A stretch of 64,000 bases of DNA from Pezicula radicicola (lineage: Eukaryota > Ascomycota > Leotiomycetes > Helotiales > Dermateaceae). The stretch is from contig PDUO01000080.1 of NCBI GenBank assembly GCA_003008705.1, positions 11,803 to 75,802 of the forward strand, in the 5' to 3' direction. Of the stretch, positions 44,600 through 55,690 are shown one piece after another. Under the pieces are notes generated by a model, which saw nothing but the letters and a program-made list of their open reading frames with translations, was not told where the DNA came from and searched no databases. Position numbers and translations under genes: made by a program. How positions within the stretch are numbered: position 1 is the stretch's first letter; the number at the start of each line of letters is the position of its first letter.

Positions 44600-47345
44600 A
44601 TGGCATCGCAGTTTGTCTCTAGCACCTATCACAGCTACAAAGTTGGTACCGCAGAAGTGCTTGATTGGCTCTACCAAAACGCCGGGAAGTGCGGTTACGA
44701 GATAGAAAACACAGAGCAAGAGCAACGTCCAGATCCAGTTGGGAATCTGAAAAAGACGAAGCTAAAGCCGAAAGCAAAGAAAGGCCAGGGGAGTAAGGCA
44801 AAGGGGAGTGGGAAAGCCAAGTCGAAGCGGCCAGCCAACTTGACTCCGAAGCATGTGCCGGTGAGGGAATTCACGGTACTAGCAGAAGTGATTGCTAGCT
44901 CTGAGGAAAATATTGACGTTCCATTATGGGCGACAAGTATGATCGAAGAGGTTATCCTAGGTAGGAGAAGGTCTGCAAGATGGTTTTCTCGACAAGCCGG
45001 AGACACTACGAAAAGCGACTTCGAACAGAGCAATGCCGGCCATGAACACTTCACCAATGTACTCGAGACCGTTCTGGAAATCCTTAGTCGTGGGGACGAA
45101 CTAGGAAACGAAGCTGCTACAAACAAGAAAGACTTGAATGTTCATGATCCACTAGCCCAGATGGCTAACATATTCGAAACCTTGGAGATTGAGCCAGATA
45201 CTGAGCACACCATGACCGAACCAAAGGAAGCCCCGCGCGACTCTGGGCCGAACATTATTTACGAGGAGGAGCCAAGCACGGAAGAGACACTTTGGCTAAG
45301 TACGCATTCTGAATGACTCTCCATAGCAAAGAAATTCCCGAGCACCAGATAAAGCATCTCCTAGAATGCTCATTCCCCCCTTCCTATTGTGCCACTAATG
45401 ATTCATGCTAATGTGGGATTTCTAGTCTACTGTTTCCTCCAGGATTTCAACATCGTCCGAGATCATCTGAAAGACCTTTGGACTTCATATAAGTATGGTG
45501 ATACAGATCTAGCTACTGTTGCTTTGTCGACAAACACAACCTTTGAGATGTTCCAGGCGGCTGAAGAGCAATTGATAACCGACTTGAAATCCACGCTACC
45601 CCAGGATATTATGGATCAGCTTACTGGATTCTCACAGATTCAGGCCTTACTTTATTTCACTGCCAGGACACAAAAACCAAGCTGCGCCCAGGAGACGCAT
45701 ATAATTATCATCTATTCGATATTGCGGATTGGACCTGCCTTCCCGTGTGGATGATTCTCAAAGCATTTCTACCTGTAATCGAGCCACGTAAAGTTCCCGT
45801 CTGTAAGCCTGGGCACTTTAGAAAACTGAATCTTGCCGAAGATGTGCTCGATCTACGCGAGAAGTTCACGCAGGACAAAATTGTTCTGCTTGAACGTCTA
45901 ATACCGGAGGTCGCGTTCCTCATAAATCTCACTGATCCACAGACTTACAGACCAGTGGAGATCCCAGGTGAGGATGAGCTTACGAAGGACGTAGCAAATA
46001 TGATCCGGACCAAGGAAATTCCCATCTGGCTTGTTCTCGCTCTTCAGATCCAATTAGATATCCATTACGTGCTTTTAGGAGAAACAGGCCGTGTACAGGC
46101 TGAGCTTTCTGCCGTATCATCACGCACTACCGATACTCTGAAGGAATACCTGAACTTCTCGAAAAACATGCACTTCGAAAACTGGCCGAAATCCAATGAC
46201 ATGATGTTAGTAAACATCATACACGAGTGCGACATGTTTATCAAGGCAGACTTTCTGGATGTTATAAGAACGAAAATCTACGGGGATATCGAGATAGCTA
46301 AGGAGGGCAGCTTTGTTCTTCTAAAGAGACACCCAGTCCTGTGTGGGATAATGCTATTCCGGCTTAACTTGGCTATGCAGCATGCTGGCATCACCCTCGC
46401 CAATGCTTGGGGAGCTCTACCTTGCATTCTGCATCTCTATAACGCAGCGCTGGCTGAAGGGATCCTTAAAGAGCCATGGATGGATATGGAGGCACTGATC
46501 CTTGCCCAAAGTGCAGAACGAATCTTCGTCGGTGGACGGCCAAGTAAGCCTCAAGAATATTTCAAACGTTTTATACTAGTCATGGGATATTCTGCCGCTG
46601 CGCTCTCAACGACCCCCCGATCAAACACCGGAGTTGCAGCTTCTCGAAGGGGCTCTTGTCAAATGTTAGGCCCGTCTGCCATTCGGAAATATACAATGAT
46701 CGATATTTCACCCGGCATCCACAGTCGTCAGGATTCACCTTGCATGCCATTGAAAAAGTGCTTTCAAGTTTAGCCGAGGCTCTAGATCGCAATCAGCAGA
46801 CTTCTATCGTATCAGAAAATGAAGCTACATTGATGGGGACGAGATTCAGTATGACAACCAAGACCAAAGGCGCAACACGAAAGGCTCAGACAAAACAATT
46901 CGCAAAATCCCATGGGTTGACAAGCACCCAACTTCTCAACGCACTAGAAGTTTGCATCGCAAACGAAGCGTTTGCTCTGAATGTTGACTATTTCACACTT
47001 CATATGCGCTCTTTTCGACTTCTGCACATCATGAGACGCGAGATAGACCACACGTTTATCAAGTACTTTGGACCAACGTACACCGAGAAGGAAACAGAGC
47101 TACCATTTCTTGTGGGATACATATTTCAAGTGGTGGCTGGATCTCCTAAGGCAGGAGAGGTTTTGTTTCGACTAGCCAGTGATGATCCTGAGACCGGGAG
47201 TCGGATTTTGATCGAAGCAAGTAAGCCGATTTCCGAAATCATTGAGAATGAGGGCTCTGTGGAGATTGAGAAGGTAAAGGTAGTTTGCCAGAGTTTTGAT
47301 GGGATGGAACTCTGGAGCGAGAGCGAGACGGACAGTAGAGAATGA
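44600..47345 (+). pseudogene. DUF6604-domain protein gene with two single-base frameshifts
   Basis: A fungal-specific protein of about 870 residues, readable in four pieces: exon 1 44600-45299, a 126-nt intron, then 45426 to about 45675, about 45675 to 46615 and about 46615 to 47345. The start, STYHSYKVGTAEVLDWLYQNAGKCGY, with the following Lys-rich segment matches the DUF6604 N-terminus as I know it; the later text (PGDAYNYHLFDIADW, FILVMGYSAAAL, YNDRYF) also fits. Twice the frame shifts by minus one, next to homopolymers: A5 at 45672-45676 and C6 at 46613-46618. No splice donor fits either shift, and conserved sequence runs up to both sides. Either the gene is inactivated or the assembly lost one base at each run. 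The function of DUF6604 proteins is unknown. Confidence 0.75.
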
Positions 47346-47390
47346 GGGATGGAGAATTGAGGGCGATTACCTGTTTCGCTTCTTGAATAT

Positions 47391-49133
47391 CTAAACTTCA
47401 GCCGCCACGTTTGCCTTTTTCTTTAAACCTTTCCCATAAAATTTTCTTTCTTCAAAAACCTTCACATCATCCTCGGCGAACATATTCCCCTCCTTCTCTG
47501 CTTTAATTCTGAGTCTTCTAATCCTCCTCACGTCCCACTCAACATTTCGGGTCAACCACCAGGTCCACGCACTGGCAAGCCAACCAGCACCGATAGCAGC
47601 AGCACAGATGGTAAATGGGACTTTGTATCCGTCAGATGCATAGCGGGATTGGAAAAGTTGAGGACCAATGACGCCACCAACTTGCCCAACGCAGGACTGA
47701 AAAGCGAGCGTGAATGCAGTGCCGGTTGTGCCTGCAAGGGTCGAGGATCTCCCTAGGGTGTTGATTTAGCTTTATTGCCGAAGACAACTGCATAGCAAGG
47801 TTACTTACAAGCCCAGAAAGGTATGAAATATACTGAGTAGAACATTGTTCCGAAGACACATGCGACATAAACAGCATACTTGTTCCTTGTTGCTGCAAGT
47901 GTAATAAAGAAAACTAGCGCACCTGCGCAGATGATCATAATAAATGCTGGTCGGGTTATGTAAGAGCGTCGCAAGAACCAGCCAGCGAAGATAATAGCAA
48001 ATACCGACGCTGCAGCTGGTGGGATATTGAGAAGCTGATTTCTTGGTAGTGAAGCGAATCCTAGGCTTGTAGTCACAGTAGGTAATTGCCAACTTAGGCC
48101 ATACTCTCCGAAGTTTATGAGGAGTTGAGCAACCATGAAGGAATAGGTACGTGGATTGCGGAGTGAAGCAAGCACCTCTGATCTATTAAAAGTTGCATCT
48201 TCGGTTTTTGGTGCGTTCTCAGAGAGTCGTGCTTCGAGGTATTCTTGTTCTCTGGGTGTGAGCCACTTATTTGACCGCGGTGACTTTGGCCAGTCAGGAA
48301 GAACGAAGTAGACAACGAACGAGAACAGGATTGTACCAATGCCTTCCAGGAGATATACCCATTGCCAGGCACTCATCCCACCTAGACCATTCATATAGGA
48401 GATTCCATACGCAAGCAGTGATCCTACAATTCCAGAACAATTCTGGAATCCGAACATCCACATAATTGGTTTACCCATCTCGTCACTGCGGTACCAACCG
48501 CAGAGCTGAGCGGCGACCCCTGGAAACATACCAGCTTCCATCATACCGAGGAAGAACCTGGCTGCGTATAGGCCTTCCTTGTTCTTGACGGCTGCATGGC
48601 AAGCGAGCACTATTCCCCAACTGAAAACAATACGAAATTGCCAATTGCGGGGCGTCATCTTTTTGAGAAGCATATTGCTTGGAACTTCGAATATAATGTA
48701 ACTTATCTAATGAACATTAGCAAAGACCTAGGTGGGCATTGAGCGTTACTAACAAAATAAATTGATTGTACCCAATTGTACTGATCCGTTGTCATATTAA
48801 GCTGTGTCATAATATTCGAAGGCTGGCCGACTTGTAAGACTTTGACACTTGCTGCATTCGTATAGTCGATCTGTGTTTTTTTATAAGCTATTGAGAAGTT
48901 TACGAAACAGTTGAATATCTTACGTTTTTGATAATGTACATTAGACCAATAAGCCAAAGAAACCTCCAGTCGACTTTTCGTCTGATGGCCTTGTCCTCTT
49001 CTGGACTAAAAGAGGAGAGGAATGCTATACGTTCAGCGGCAGCATCACTGTGCAAGCTATCTGGAGTTGCAACAGAATCCGCGCCCTGGACCTGAGTGGC
49101 AACCTTCTCGTCATCTCCAGCTTCTGTGCTCAT
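47391..49133 (-). CDS. MFS transporter of the anion:cation symporter (allantoate/nicotinate permease-like) family
   Basis: Four exons, 49133-48924, 48870-48754, 48706-47809 and 47752-47391, encode 528 residues. About 12 membrane segments alternate with polar loops. Family-typical segments are DWRFLWLIGLMYIIKNIDY in the first helix, AARFFLGMMEAGMFPGV in helix 4 and LPDWPKSPRSNKWLTPREQEYL in the central loop. This pattern belongs to the Dal5/Tna1-like proton symporters of the plasma membrane, which take up small carboxylates such as allantoate, nicotinate or pantothenate; the substrate cannot be chosen from sequence. Its stop lies only 45 bp from the convergent DUF6604 frame. The frame is intact, unlike its accessory neighbours. 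The start is MSTEAGDD; the cytosolic N-terminus is about 55 residues. Confidence 0.9.
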
Positions 49134-51482
49134 TGTGTCGGCAGGTCGAAGTTATGACTTCAAAGACGTCGTGCCTTCGAACCTCGATAGATTACTGTTA
49201 CTGTAGCTCGACTACCAACGAAGCTCAAATAAATCAACCCTTCTTTTTAAGCAAGGGAGGAAAAGAAAAATCAAACTTCCATTATTATTTTATGGGCATT
49301 TTGTAATCTTTCCTATCTTAGCGCATAGGGCTATCCACTTATCAAAATCGGGGTGGTACTGTGTAGTTCTGTATGTTGTCATACATCCTGGACTGTGTGT
49401 AATAATACGCTGCAAGCACGCAATTGACCCCTCACCCTCACTTCCGCAGAAAGACATTTCGAAATTTCATGGAATTGAAAGGGAGCGAACAATAGATCTC
49501 ATTTTTAGGGAGAAAGAATAAAGCCGAGAAGGTACAGAGATACTTCATGGGTATTGTATTGATAGCTGTTGAGATTATCAACCCGAGTTTAAGCAAAAAC
49601 CGTCGCTAAACCGATATCTCATCGCTTGCGTAAGACTAACTGAGATAGCGGAACAAGAAACATCCAAAGACTAGGTAGGCACAGACACAGACACAGACAC
49701 AGGATTTCCATTGAGAGAAGCAAATCCTTGCCGCATCGTCTATCACATATCAATGGTTCGTATCTAGAAATGCTCATGTTCCTGAACGACAGAATCCCAG
49801 CCACCATTCGGCACTGTAATCTCCCCTACCGTCGAATTAGTTTATAAGAGATCATTTTACCCAAATCAAGTGAGTGCTCAAATAAGTGGGCTATTTAAAC
49901 CGAGTGACTCACTTGAATAGATTATGCTCATATGCAGTAAAACTGTTATTTCAGACTCTTAGAAACAACAATCAAGTAGCAGTAACTACATTTTATAGAA
50001 GGAATTCTAGTCCCAATATGTTTTTAGGGCTCAATCAAGACCAAGTTGATTTAGCAGAATCAAGTAAGTAAGAAGTTCATGTTAGATTCTCTTTTGTATA
50101 TAAAGTGGCTTTAAAGCCTGCAAGAGAAGCGGAGTGGTTTTTGTCCGATGTAGGACACTTCTCCCTGTATTCTATGTCTAGGCTTTAGATAACTCTAAGG
50201 ACTTTTCTAGAACAAACCCAATTTTAAGAACAAATCTGCACTGTAAGTAGTACCGGTAACAAATATATCAGTATATGATCTAATATGTAGATGAAATAGA
50301 TCAATTTCACTAATAAATAGACTCTGTTAGACAGGCTTTATTAGCCGGACGTAGATATCTACTCATGTATGTGTAAGGAGTTACCCTTTCAATTTCAGGC
50401 AGATAATCCAAATCAAGTAAGGCATTCAAGTCACTTTAATTGAGTTACTGTAAACCCTTATAACTATTATTCTAACTCTTGGATATACCCACATGGCAGG
50501 GACTGCAATCTACGGAAGAAAGTATGATATACACAGATGTAACTAGTTATTATTTATACACGTTAATCTAAACTAGTCCTTATAATAATAAAGTTAGGGT
50601 TCACTAGATTTTCCTACGTAGATGTACTAGGCTGCTCAACGATAAAATTTAGGTGGTGAATTTCATTGGTACAAAGTCTGCTCAGACCAAGCTCTTGTGA
50701 TGACGCAAGGCGAAGTGGTCTAATGGTCAATTCACTCAATTGTGTGTGAACAAATTATTATTCAAAACATAAAATGTCCGAGTTAGAATAAGCTTAGGAT
50801 TAAGCCTATAAGCTTGTTAGCGCTTGAAGAATTTCTATACGGCAGCACTAAAACTAATTTATGAGCCTGAGTTTGCAGTCCACTTCTACCTTATTCTACT
50901 CTACGTAGCTGAACTCCCGCCTCTGCTTCCTCGCTTCTTCTTTTTAAGCGAGCCATTAAGCCATTTCCTAGAAAAGACACGACAATTGAACAAAAAAGAA
51001 AGGGAAAAATTAGCTTCCAAAAAGTTAAAATATTATCACTCGGAGGCAAAACTCGGATTTCTCGCAGCAGGGTGGGTAGAACCGATAACTCTGGTACTTT
51101 CGTTGAAACACTTCTTATTCGAAGGTTTTGAAGAGGCGAGAAGGCACCGAATTGTTAGTATCTTTCCAAAGTTCTCGCTAAACCATCCGTTAGGAGGGGT
51201 GGGACCAACGTGCACTACAGGATGGAATATCTCAATGTTTGATTAGCAAATTGATATTTTGATATTTATACCATACCTTTTTCGCTTATGGTCGCTGGTA
51301 ACAACCACACTTTAGCTAACCATTATAGTCACTTTATTTTCATGCGGGTTCTTTATGGTAGTCATGAGTCTCCTGGCATTCATTTTACATCATTGACATT
51401 ATCCTCTTGATCTAATTGCCACACAAAGATATCCGTCCACAAACCAAAGCGCACATCTAAACCTCTCCAACACAGACACAAA
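49134..51482. other. Long AT-rich spacer with dispersed motifs
   Basis: About 2.35 kb. It contains an ACAGAC microsatellite (49681-49702) and copies of the dispersed motif in opposite orientation to the 32.5-kb array (49861-49918 and 50407-50450). A 140-codon open stretch at 50824-51246 lacks an early ATG and resembles nothing I know. A tRNA-like D-arm sequence near 50,710 is not supported by a full cloverleaf. Confidence 0.55.
49681..49702. repeat. ACAGAC microsatellite
   Basis: Three and two-thirds perfect ACAGAC units in the spacer upstream of the MFS gene. Confidence 0.9.
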
Positions 51483-52138
51483 TTACCAATATTTCTTGCC
51501 CCACTCTTTGTTAGCGCGCAGAGTCGTCTCATTTCCCAATAGAACATCAATCAAATGAGCCGTAGCTTGTAACCCCGACTTCCTTGCCGCAGCAGTAATA
51601 ACTCTGATCCCCTCCTCAGTAAAGCCACCATCGATAAACCTATTACCGGCTTTGACCACCTCAGTCTCTGGTCCACAAATACTCTTGAGAGCTACCAAAC
51701 CCTGTTCAAGAGTCGTAACCCTCTTCCCACCTTTCAAAACACCAGCAGCACCGAGCAAATGCACACCCGTACCAGCAGCAAATATAACCCTCGGTTTCAT
51801 ATCCTGTGCTCGTCCATCCTGCTCAGCGAACCTTTTTACCAACTTAATATGTTTAGAAAGATCACCTTCTGAAGAAGGTCCACCAACAACGAATAGAATA
51901 TCAAAATATTCGATCAGAGACAATTCTTTGGAAATCTCGAAATCTGGCACCATACGGAAGTGATCGTGGGTTTTTATGATGGTGTCATTGCCGATTAGGA
52001 AGATGGCGAAGGCGGGATCATTTTCTGGCCTTCTGTGGATCGTGAGGTGTGGGCGAGGATGTCGATTGGCCCCATGAAGTCGAGGACGTCGGCTGAGGGA
52101 AGGCGGAGTATTGCGACATTGAAACAGGGTTGGCTCAT
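51483..52138 (-). pseudogene. DJ-1/PfpI (class I glutamine amidotransferase-like) gene with frameshift
   Basis: Reads from ATG 52138 as MSQPCFNVAILRLPSADVL and DFMGPIDILAHTS, a typical DJ-1/PfpI start, then shifts by minus one at the T4 run 52021-52024 (A4 on the coding strand). It continues as NDPAFAIFLIGND, FDILFVVGGP and GVHLLGAAGVLKGGKRVTT to the stop at 51483, about 218 residues in all. No splice site explains the shift. At the nucleophile elbow, where the family has Cys-Thr-Gly, this copy has Gly-Thr-Gly (AAGTGVHLL), so the catalytic cysteine is missing. Both features suggest a decayed or non-catalytic copy, though a lost base in the assembly could explain the frameshift. Related fungal proteins have varied or unknown roles. 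Confidence 0.75.
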
Positions 52139-53318
52139 TGTTTTTTCGTTTTACTTTCCTTCTGTCGAAAATTTCCAGACGTTGTTGTGGGATTGGCACA
52201 GGAGGTTTTGAAGGATGGAAAGTTGTTGACTAGTCTGCAGGATATGCCAGTGCTTATATAGCCTACCTGTTAATACTGACAGTTGCTATAATGGCCATCA
52301 AAGCATGAAAGAGTTCATCGTAGGTAACATGGCTTCTACTCTTAGTAAGTAGCTTTGTTTCTACAGTATATTCTTTGCCCTATATATGAGGAAAAGGCCG
52401 CTGGTCAATGAACATATGCTGAAGGACCTCTTTGACAGACCTCAATCACAAGGCATAGTTTCTTCTAGGTCCTTGCCAATAGAAAACCCATACAATTCGA
52501 ACGATTATTCTAAGTGAAAACTATCCGTTATTACAAGGAATATCCTATAAAGTCTGATATAACATAGCAAGCTAATCTAAAGTTGTGTTCTTAAAAAGGA
52601 CTATAAAGATGTGCACAACCTCCTCAAAGGATTTCCATCAAGGAGAATAGTGTTAAGAGATTCTTTGAGACTATTCGGATATTTAACATTTACCACACTG
52701 GCATTAGTCGTATGTAGCATGTTCTTTGACAGAGAAATAAATTAAGTCCTTTAACCTCGCTAAATGCCGCTAAATGTTCCGAGAGAAACATATAGAAAGC
52801 ATTGCAAGAGATCTTAGGGGATTTTTCAATCAATTCAGCTTGAATTATCAGCTGAGCTTTTCTAACATTGAGGATTCACCTCGAAGCGTTGCTTTATATC
52901 TTGAACCCGGCTTGATCAAAGCCAAGCTCATCATCTTCCAAGGCTTATACCACTGCGTGGGATTCTATTCCAAGCGATGACGGGCCAAATTTCACTATCT
53001 ACAGGCCCAAAACTTACTAAAGCTTGTGTGATTGCTCCTGTCCTTGGAAATGTATATCTGTGTGTGGCCAACTGATCTCAGGAAGCCACATCGCAGCTTT
53101 ACAAAAGAGTCTAGATATTATTGCTTCTTTTGAGCGGAATGTAGGTGGTCTTCTAGAACTACAAGGTCTAAGTTGGGTTGCCCATCTATGCCACCAGCAA
53201 AATCCCCAACGCCGTATACATTTATGCAACGCTATGCAGGAACTAAAGTAAAGGAAACCTGTTACTCACACAATACTCAAACATAACATCATACACGTTG
53301 TGTCCCTAAATTCGGAAC
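52139..53318. other. Intergenic spacer between DJ-1-like and ERV1 genes
   Basis: About 1.2 kb, AT-rich on the left. Plus-strand open stretches at 52774-52980 and 53024-53251 are short and unrecognised, and are not called as genes. No RNA or repeat identified. Confidence 0.5.
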
Positions 53319-53931
53319 CTACCCACACCTGCCATCTTTCCAGCCCGTCCTCCACCTCTCCTCCCATTTCCCACAATCAAATTCCTTCTTCCCAAGCTTG
53401 CGATTAACTTCATTGTGTGCCTCACAAAGCCACTTTCCAAACTCATCCCGGCTACTTGCCCGAATCTTCTCTCTCTCCATATAGGCTTGAAAGTCTTCAG
53501 CGCAAACCCAACATGGATATAATTTTCCAAACAGTCCCAGGAAACTCTTTACATCGCTCTGTTCTTGAGGCGTTGGCGAGACAGGGTATGTAGCCGATAT
53601 GGAATGGAGGAGCGTCCAGGAGGAACGGCCCAGGGCTTCGACATCTGGTGGACAATCATCTGGTGGCGCAAGGGTGGTAGCAGCAGCGGATTTCGTTATC
53701 GACTTGGTTTGAGAGGTAAAGTCTGCAAAAGAGTTACAAGACCGACATCTGCCAGCATTGTTAAATTCATAATATTTGTAAGCCGTAGGTAGGTAGAATA
53801 GCTTACGGCTTGCCGTCCTTCCCCATTATCATGCCCTTCGGGAGCTTGGTTCTCGGGGGTACCACTGGGGATGACCCTTGCGATACAGCAGCAGAACTGC
53901 TTGCTTTATCCTCCCGAGCATCGCCTTCCAT
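53319..53931 (-). CDS. ERV1: FAD-linked sulfhydryl oxidase Erv1 (mitochondrial intermembrane space)
   Basis: Two exons, 53931-53807 and 53748-53319, encode 184 residues. The shuttle cysteine pair CRSC lies at 43-46, directly after the splice junction. The FAD domain begins at SSWTLLHSISATYP, holds the redox pair YPCWVC (Cys 121 and 124) and the cofactor-binding LCEAHNEVNRKLGK, and has the structural pair Cys 150/Cys 167, spaced as in yeast Erv1. Erv1 reoxidises Mia40 during import of cysteine-rich proteins and passes electrons to cytochrome c. No classical presequence is seen, as expected for Erv1. The gene is divergent from HEM4 with 194 bp between the start codons. Confidence 0.94.
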
Positions 53932-54125
53932 TTCCACTTTTATGAATTGAACTCTTGAGAAATGAAGGAGGAAGAGGTGTTGTCGATACAAAAAGATCGA
54001 GCTTGGTAAAGCGCCGGATCAATTGTTTTTCCACAGCTGAGCTCTCTCCGCAAGCTCCGTCATAGAAATTAAGGTGTTGGCTTTCGTTGATCCCACCTCA
54101 ATCGCGCTCACAACATGTTGCTACG
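53932..54125. promoter_or_regulatory. Short bidirectional promoter between ERV1 and HEM4
   Basis: A 194-bp segment separates the start codons of a mitochondrial redox enzyme and a heme-biosynthesis enzyme. It must contain both 5' leaders and core promoters. No specific factor site is clear by eye; joint regulation is an inference from distance. Confidence 0.45.
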
Positions 54126-55138
54126 ATGACTGCTAACCACTCTGAGGCGACTCAGATGATACCGGTCTTGTTGCTGAAGACAAAATCCACTCCCAATGAT
54201 GGGTACGAGGAAATCTTCTCCGCGGTGAAAGCGGATGGACCTTTCGAGCCTGTTTTTGTGCCGGTCCTGGAGCACAAGTTCACAGCAGATGGATTGACAG
54301 TTGTGCAACAGCTATTGAAGAACAGGGAAATTGGCAAGGAGTCGGAGAAGAAGTATGGAGGGATGATATTTACGTCACAGCGTGCCGTGGAAGCTTTTGC
54401 AAAGCTGGTTGGCGATGGAACGGGTATGCATTCCAAACGGACTCCAACAGTTTTCGTATTGTACTGACACGGACTCTACGAGCAGATGCGGAGGATGGAT
54501 GGCCTCATCTGCAAGATATTCCAATATACACAGTTGGCCCTGCTACTTCTCGCGCCTTACGATCAATTCCTCAATCCCCTCCACTCAATATCTTCGGTGC
54601 AGAAACCGGCAATGGAGAAGCTCTGGCCCATTACATGCTAGACCATTACGGAGAATGGTATAAGGACCGAACAGTCAACCCTCCGTTGTTATTTCTGGTA
54701 GGAGAGCAGAGACGCGACATCATACCTAAGACGTTGATGGACCCTACACTTTCTGGTGACAAGCGGATCCAAGTTGATGAATTGATTGTATACGGCACCG
54801 GTGTGATGGAATCTTTTGAGGAGGATTTTCTGCTTAGATTAAAAGAGTCTGAGACCAAAGTTATCAGGTGGGTGGTTGTATTTTCGCCCACTGGGTGCGA
54901 CGCTATGCTTTGTGCATTGAATATGCTGGATCCAGCGACGGGGAAGGTCAATCTGGATGAGAGAAACGTGGAAGTAAGCAAAGTAAAGACTTATATTGCT
55001 ACTATCGGACCGACCACGAGGGACTACCTGAAGAAAAAATTTGGATACGAGCCAGATGTTTGTGCTGAAAAGCCAAGCCCGGAGGGAGTTAAAGAAGGTA
55101 TCAGGAAGTTTATGGAGAGCAAAAAAGTGTTTAAATAA
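54126..55138 (+). CDS. HEM4: Uroporphyrinogen-III synthase
   Basis: Two exons, 54126-54423 and 54486-55138, encode 316 residues. Family features are the opening VLLLKTKSTPNDGYEE, GGMIFTSQRAVEAF, IYTVGPATSRALR, LLFLVGEQRRDIIP, VVFSPTGCDAM and the closing YIATIGPTTRDYLKK with AEKPSPEGVKEGI. The enzyme closes hydroxymethylbilane and flips ring D to give uroporphyrinogen III, the fourth step of heme and siroheme synthesis, in the cytosol. The 62-nt intron has a TACTGAC branch point. The start is the first ATG (MTANHSE); no targeting sequence is visible. It is divergent from ERV1, which itself feeds electrons to the heme protein cytochrome c. Confidence 0.95.
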
Positions 55139-55202
55139 TCAATGATGAATAATCAATAACCTATTTCTTTACATATACAGTAGCAAGCTTTCACAATTTT
55201 CC

Positions 55203-55690
55203 TCAGGCATTCATATTGGCAAGCTCAGCATTGACCTCGAGTATATTCCATTTCCATGGATCAAGGCCTTCGAAATCACCGTTCGCGCAGGCTGTCTTGT
55301 ACCAGTTCTTTTTTCCTTCTGGATCACCACTTCCCAGCCTCCAGGGCCACCACAATCCTCTGCGCATGGGTGCCTCTTTCACACATATTTCGTTAGCTAT
55401 TTATTACACTCTAGTTTCTCCATCTCTATTCATGTAGATGCTTACTCTCCTGCGAGGCACACAGCCTGCGAATTTTCTGGAATTGACATTGCCTTCCGCA
55501 TTGATGGATCAGCACGCCCAAGGAAATTAATTGAGTGGCTCCAGTTATCCCCAAAATCATACAGAGACCTTGACCTTACCACCGTATTCCTCGTTGTCAT
55601 AGAGATTTGCAAGCGGGAAGTCTTTTGTCTTTACGGTTGGCACGTCGGGGTTCGGTACGAATAGAACTCCTTCTGATGTGCATAGATCCC
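55203..55690 (-). pseudogene. Decayed pRiA4b ORF-3-like domain gene fragment
   Basis: Minus-strand remnants of a plasmid pRiA4b ORF-3-like domain. They read in order LANLYDNEEYGGKVKVS, YDFGDNWSHSINFLGRADP, VCLAGE, an intron of about 70 nt, HPCAEDCGGPGGWE, then NWYKTACANGDFEGLDPWKW and a stop at 55203. These are the domain's hallmark blocks as I recall them. The frame breaks twice: before YDFGD (a stop follows KVKVSV in the first frame) and after GGWE, by minus one. The 5' part is missing; a stop lies just upstream and the sequence then runs into AT-rich spacer with dispersed motifs. The function of the domain in fungi is unknown. It is a truncated relic unless sequencing errors contribute. 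Confidence 0.7.

Noticed and set aside
45495..45670. Intron as explanation of the first DUF6604 frame change
   Set aside because: The acceptor TGCCAG exists, but the only candidate donor (GTATGG near 45,495) has the wrong phase and would remove conserved protein sequence.
50700..50790. tRNA-like D-arm (GTGGTCTAATGGTC)
   Set aside because: No matching acceptor and T stems; cannot be folded into a cloverleaf.
50824..51246. 140-codon open frame on the plus strand
   Set aside because: No ATG until near its end and no recognisable domain; possibly old repeat DNA.
52774..53251. Two short plus-strand frames before ERV1
   Set aside because: No homology recognised, no convincing splice connection between them.
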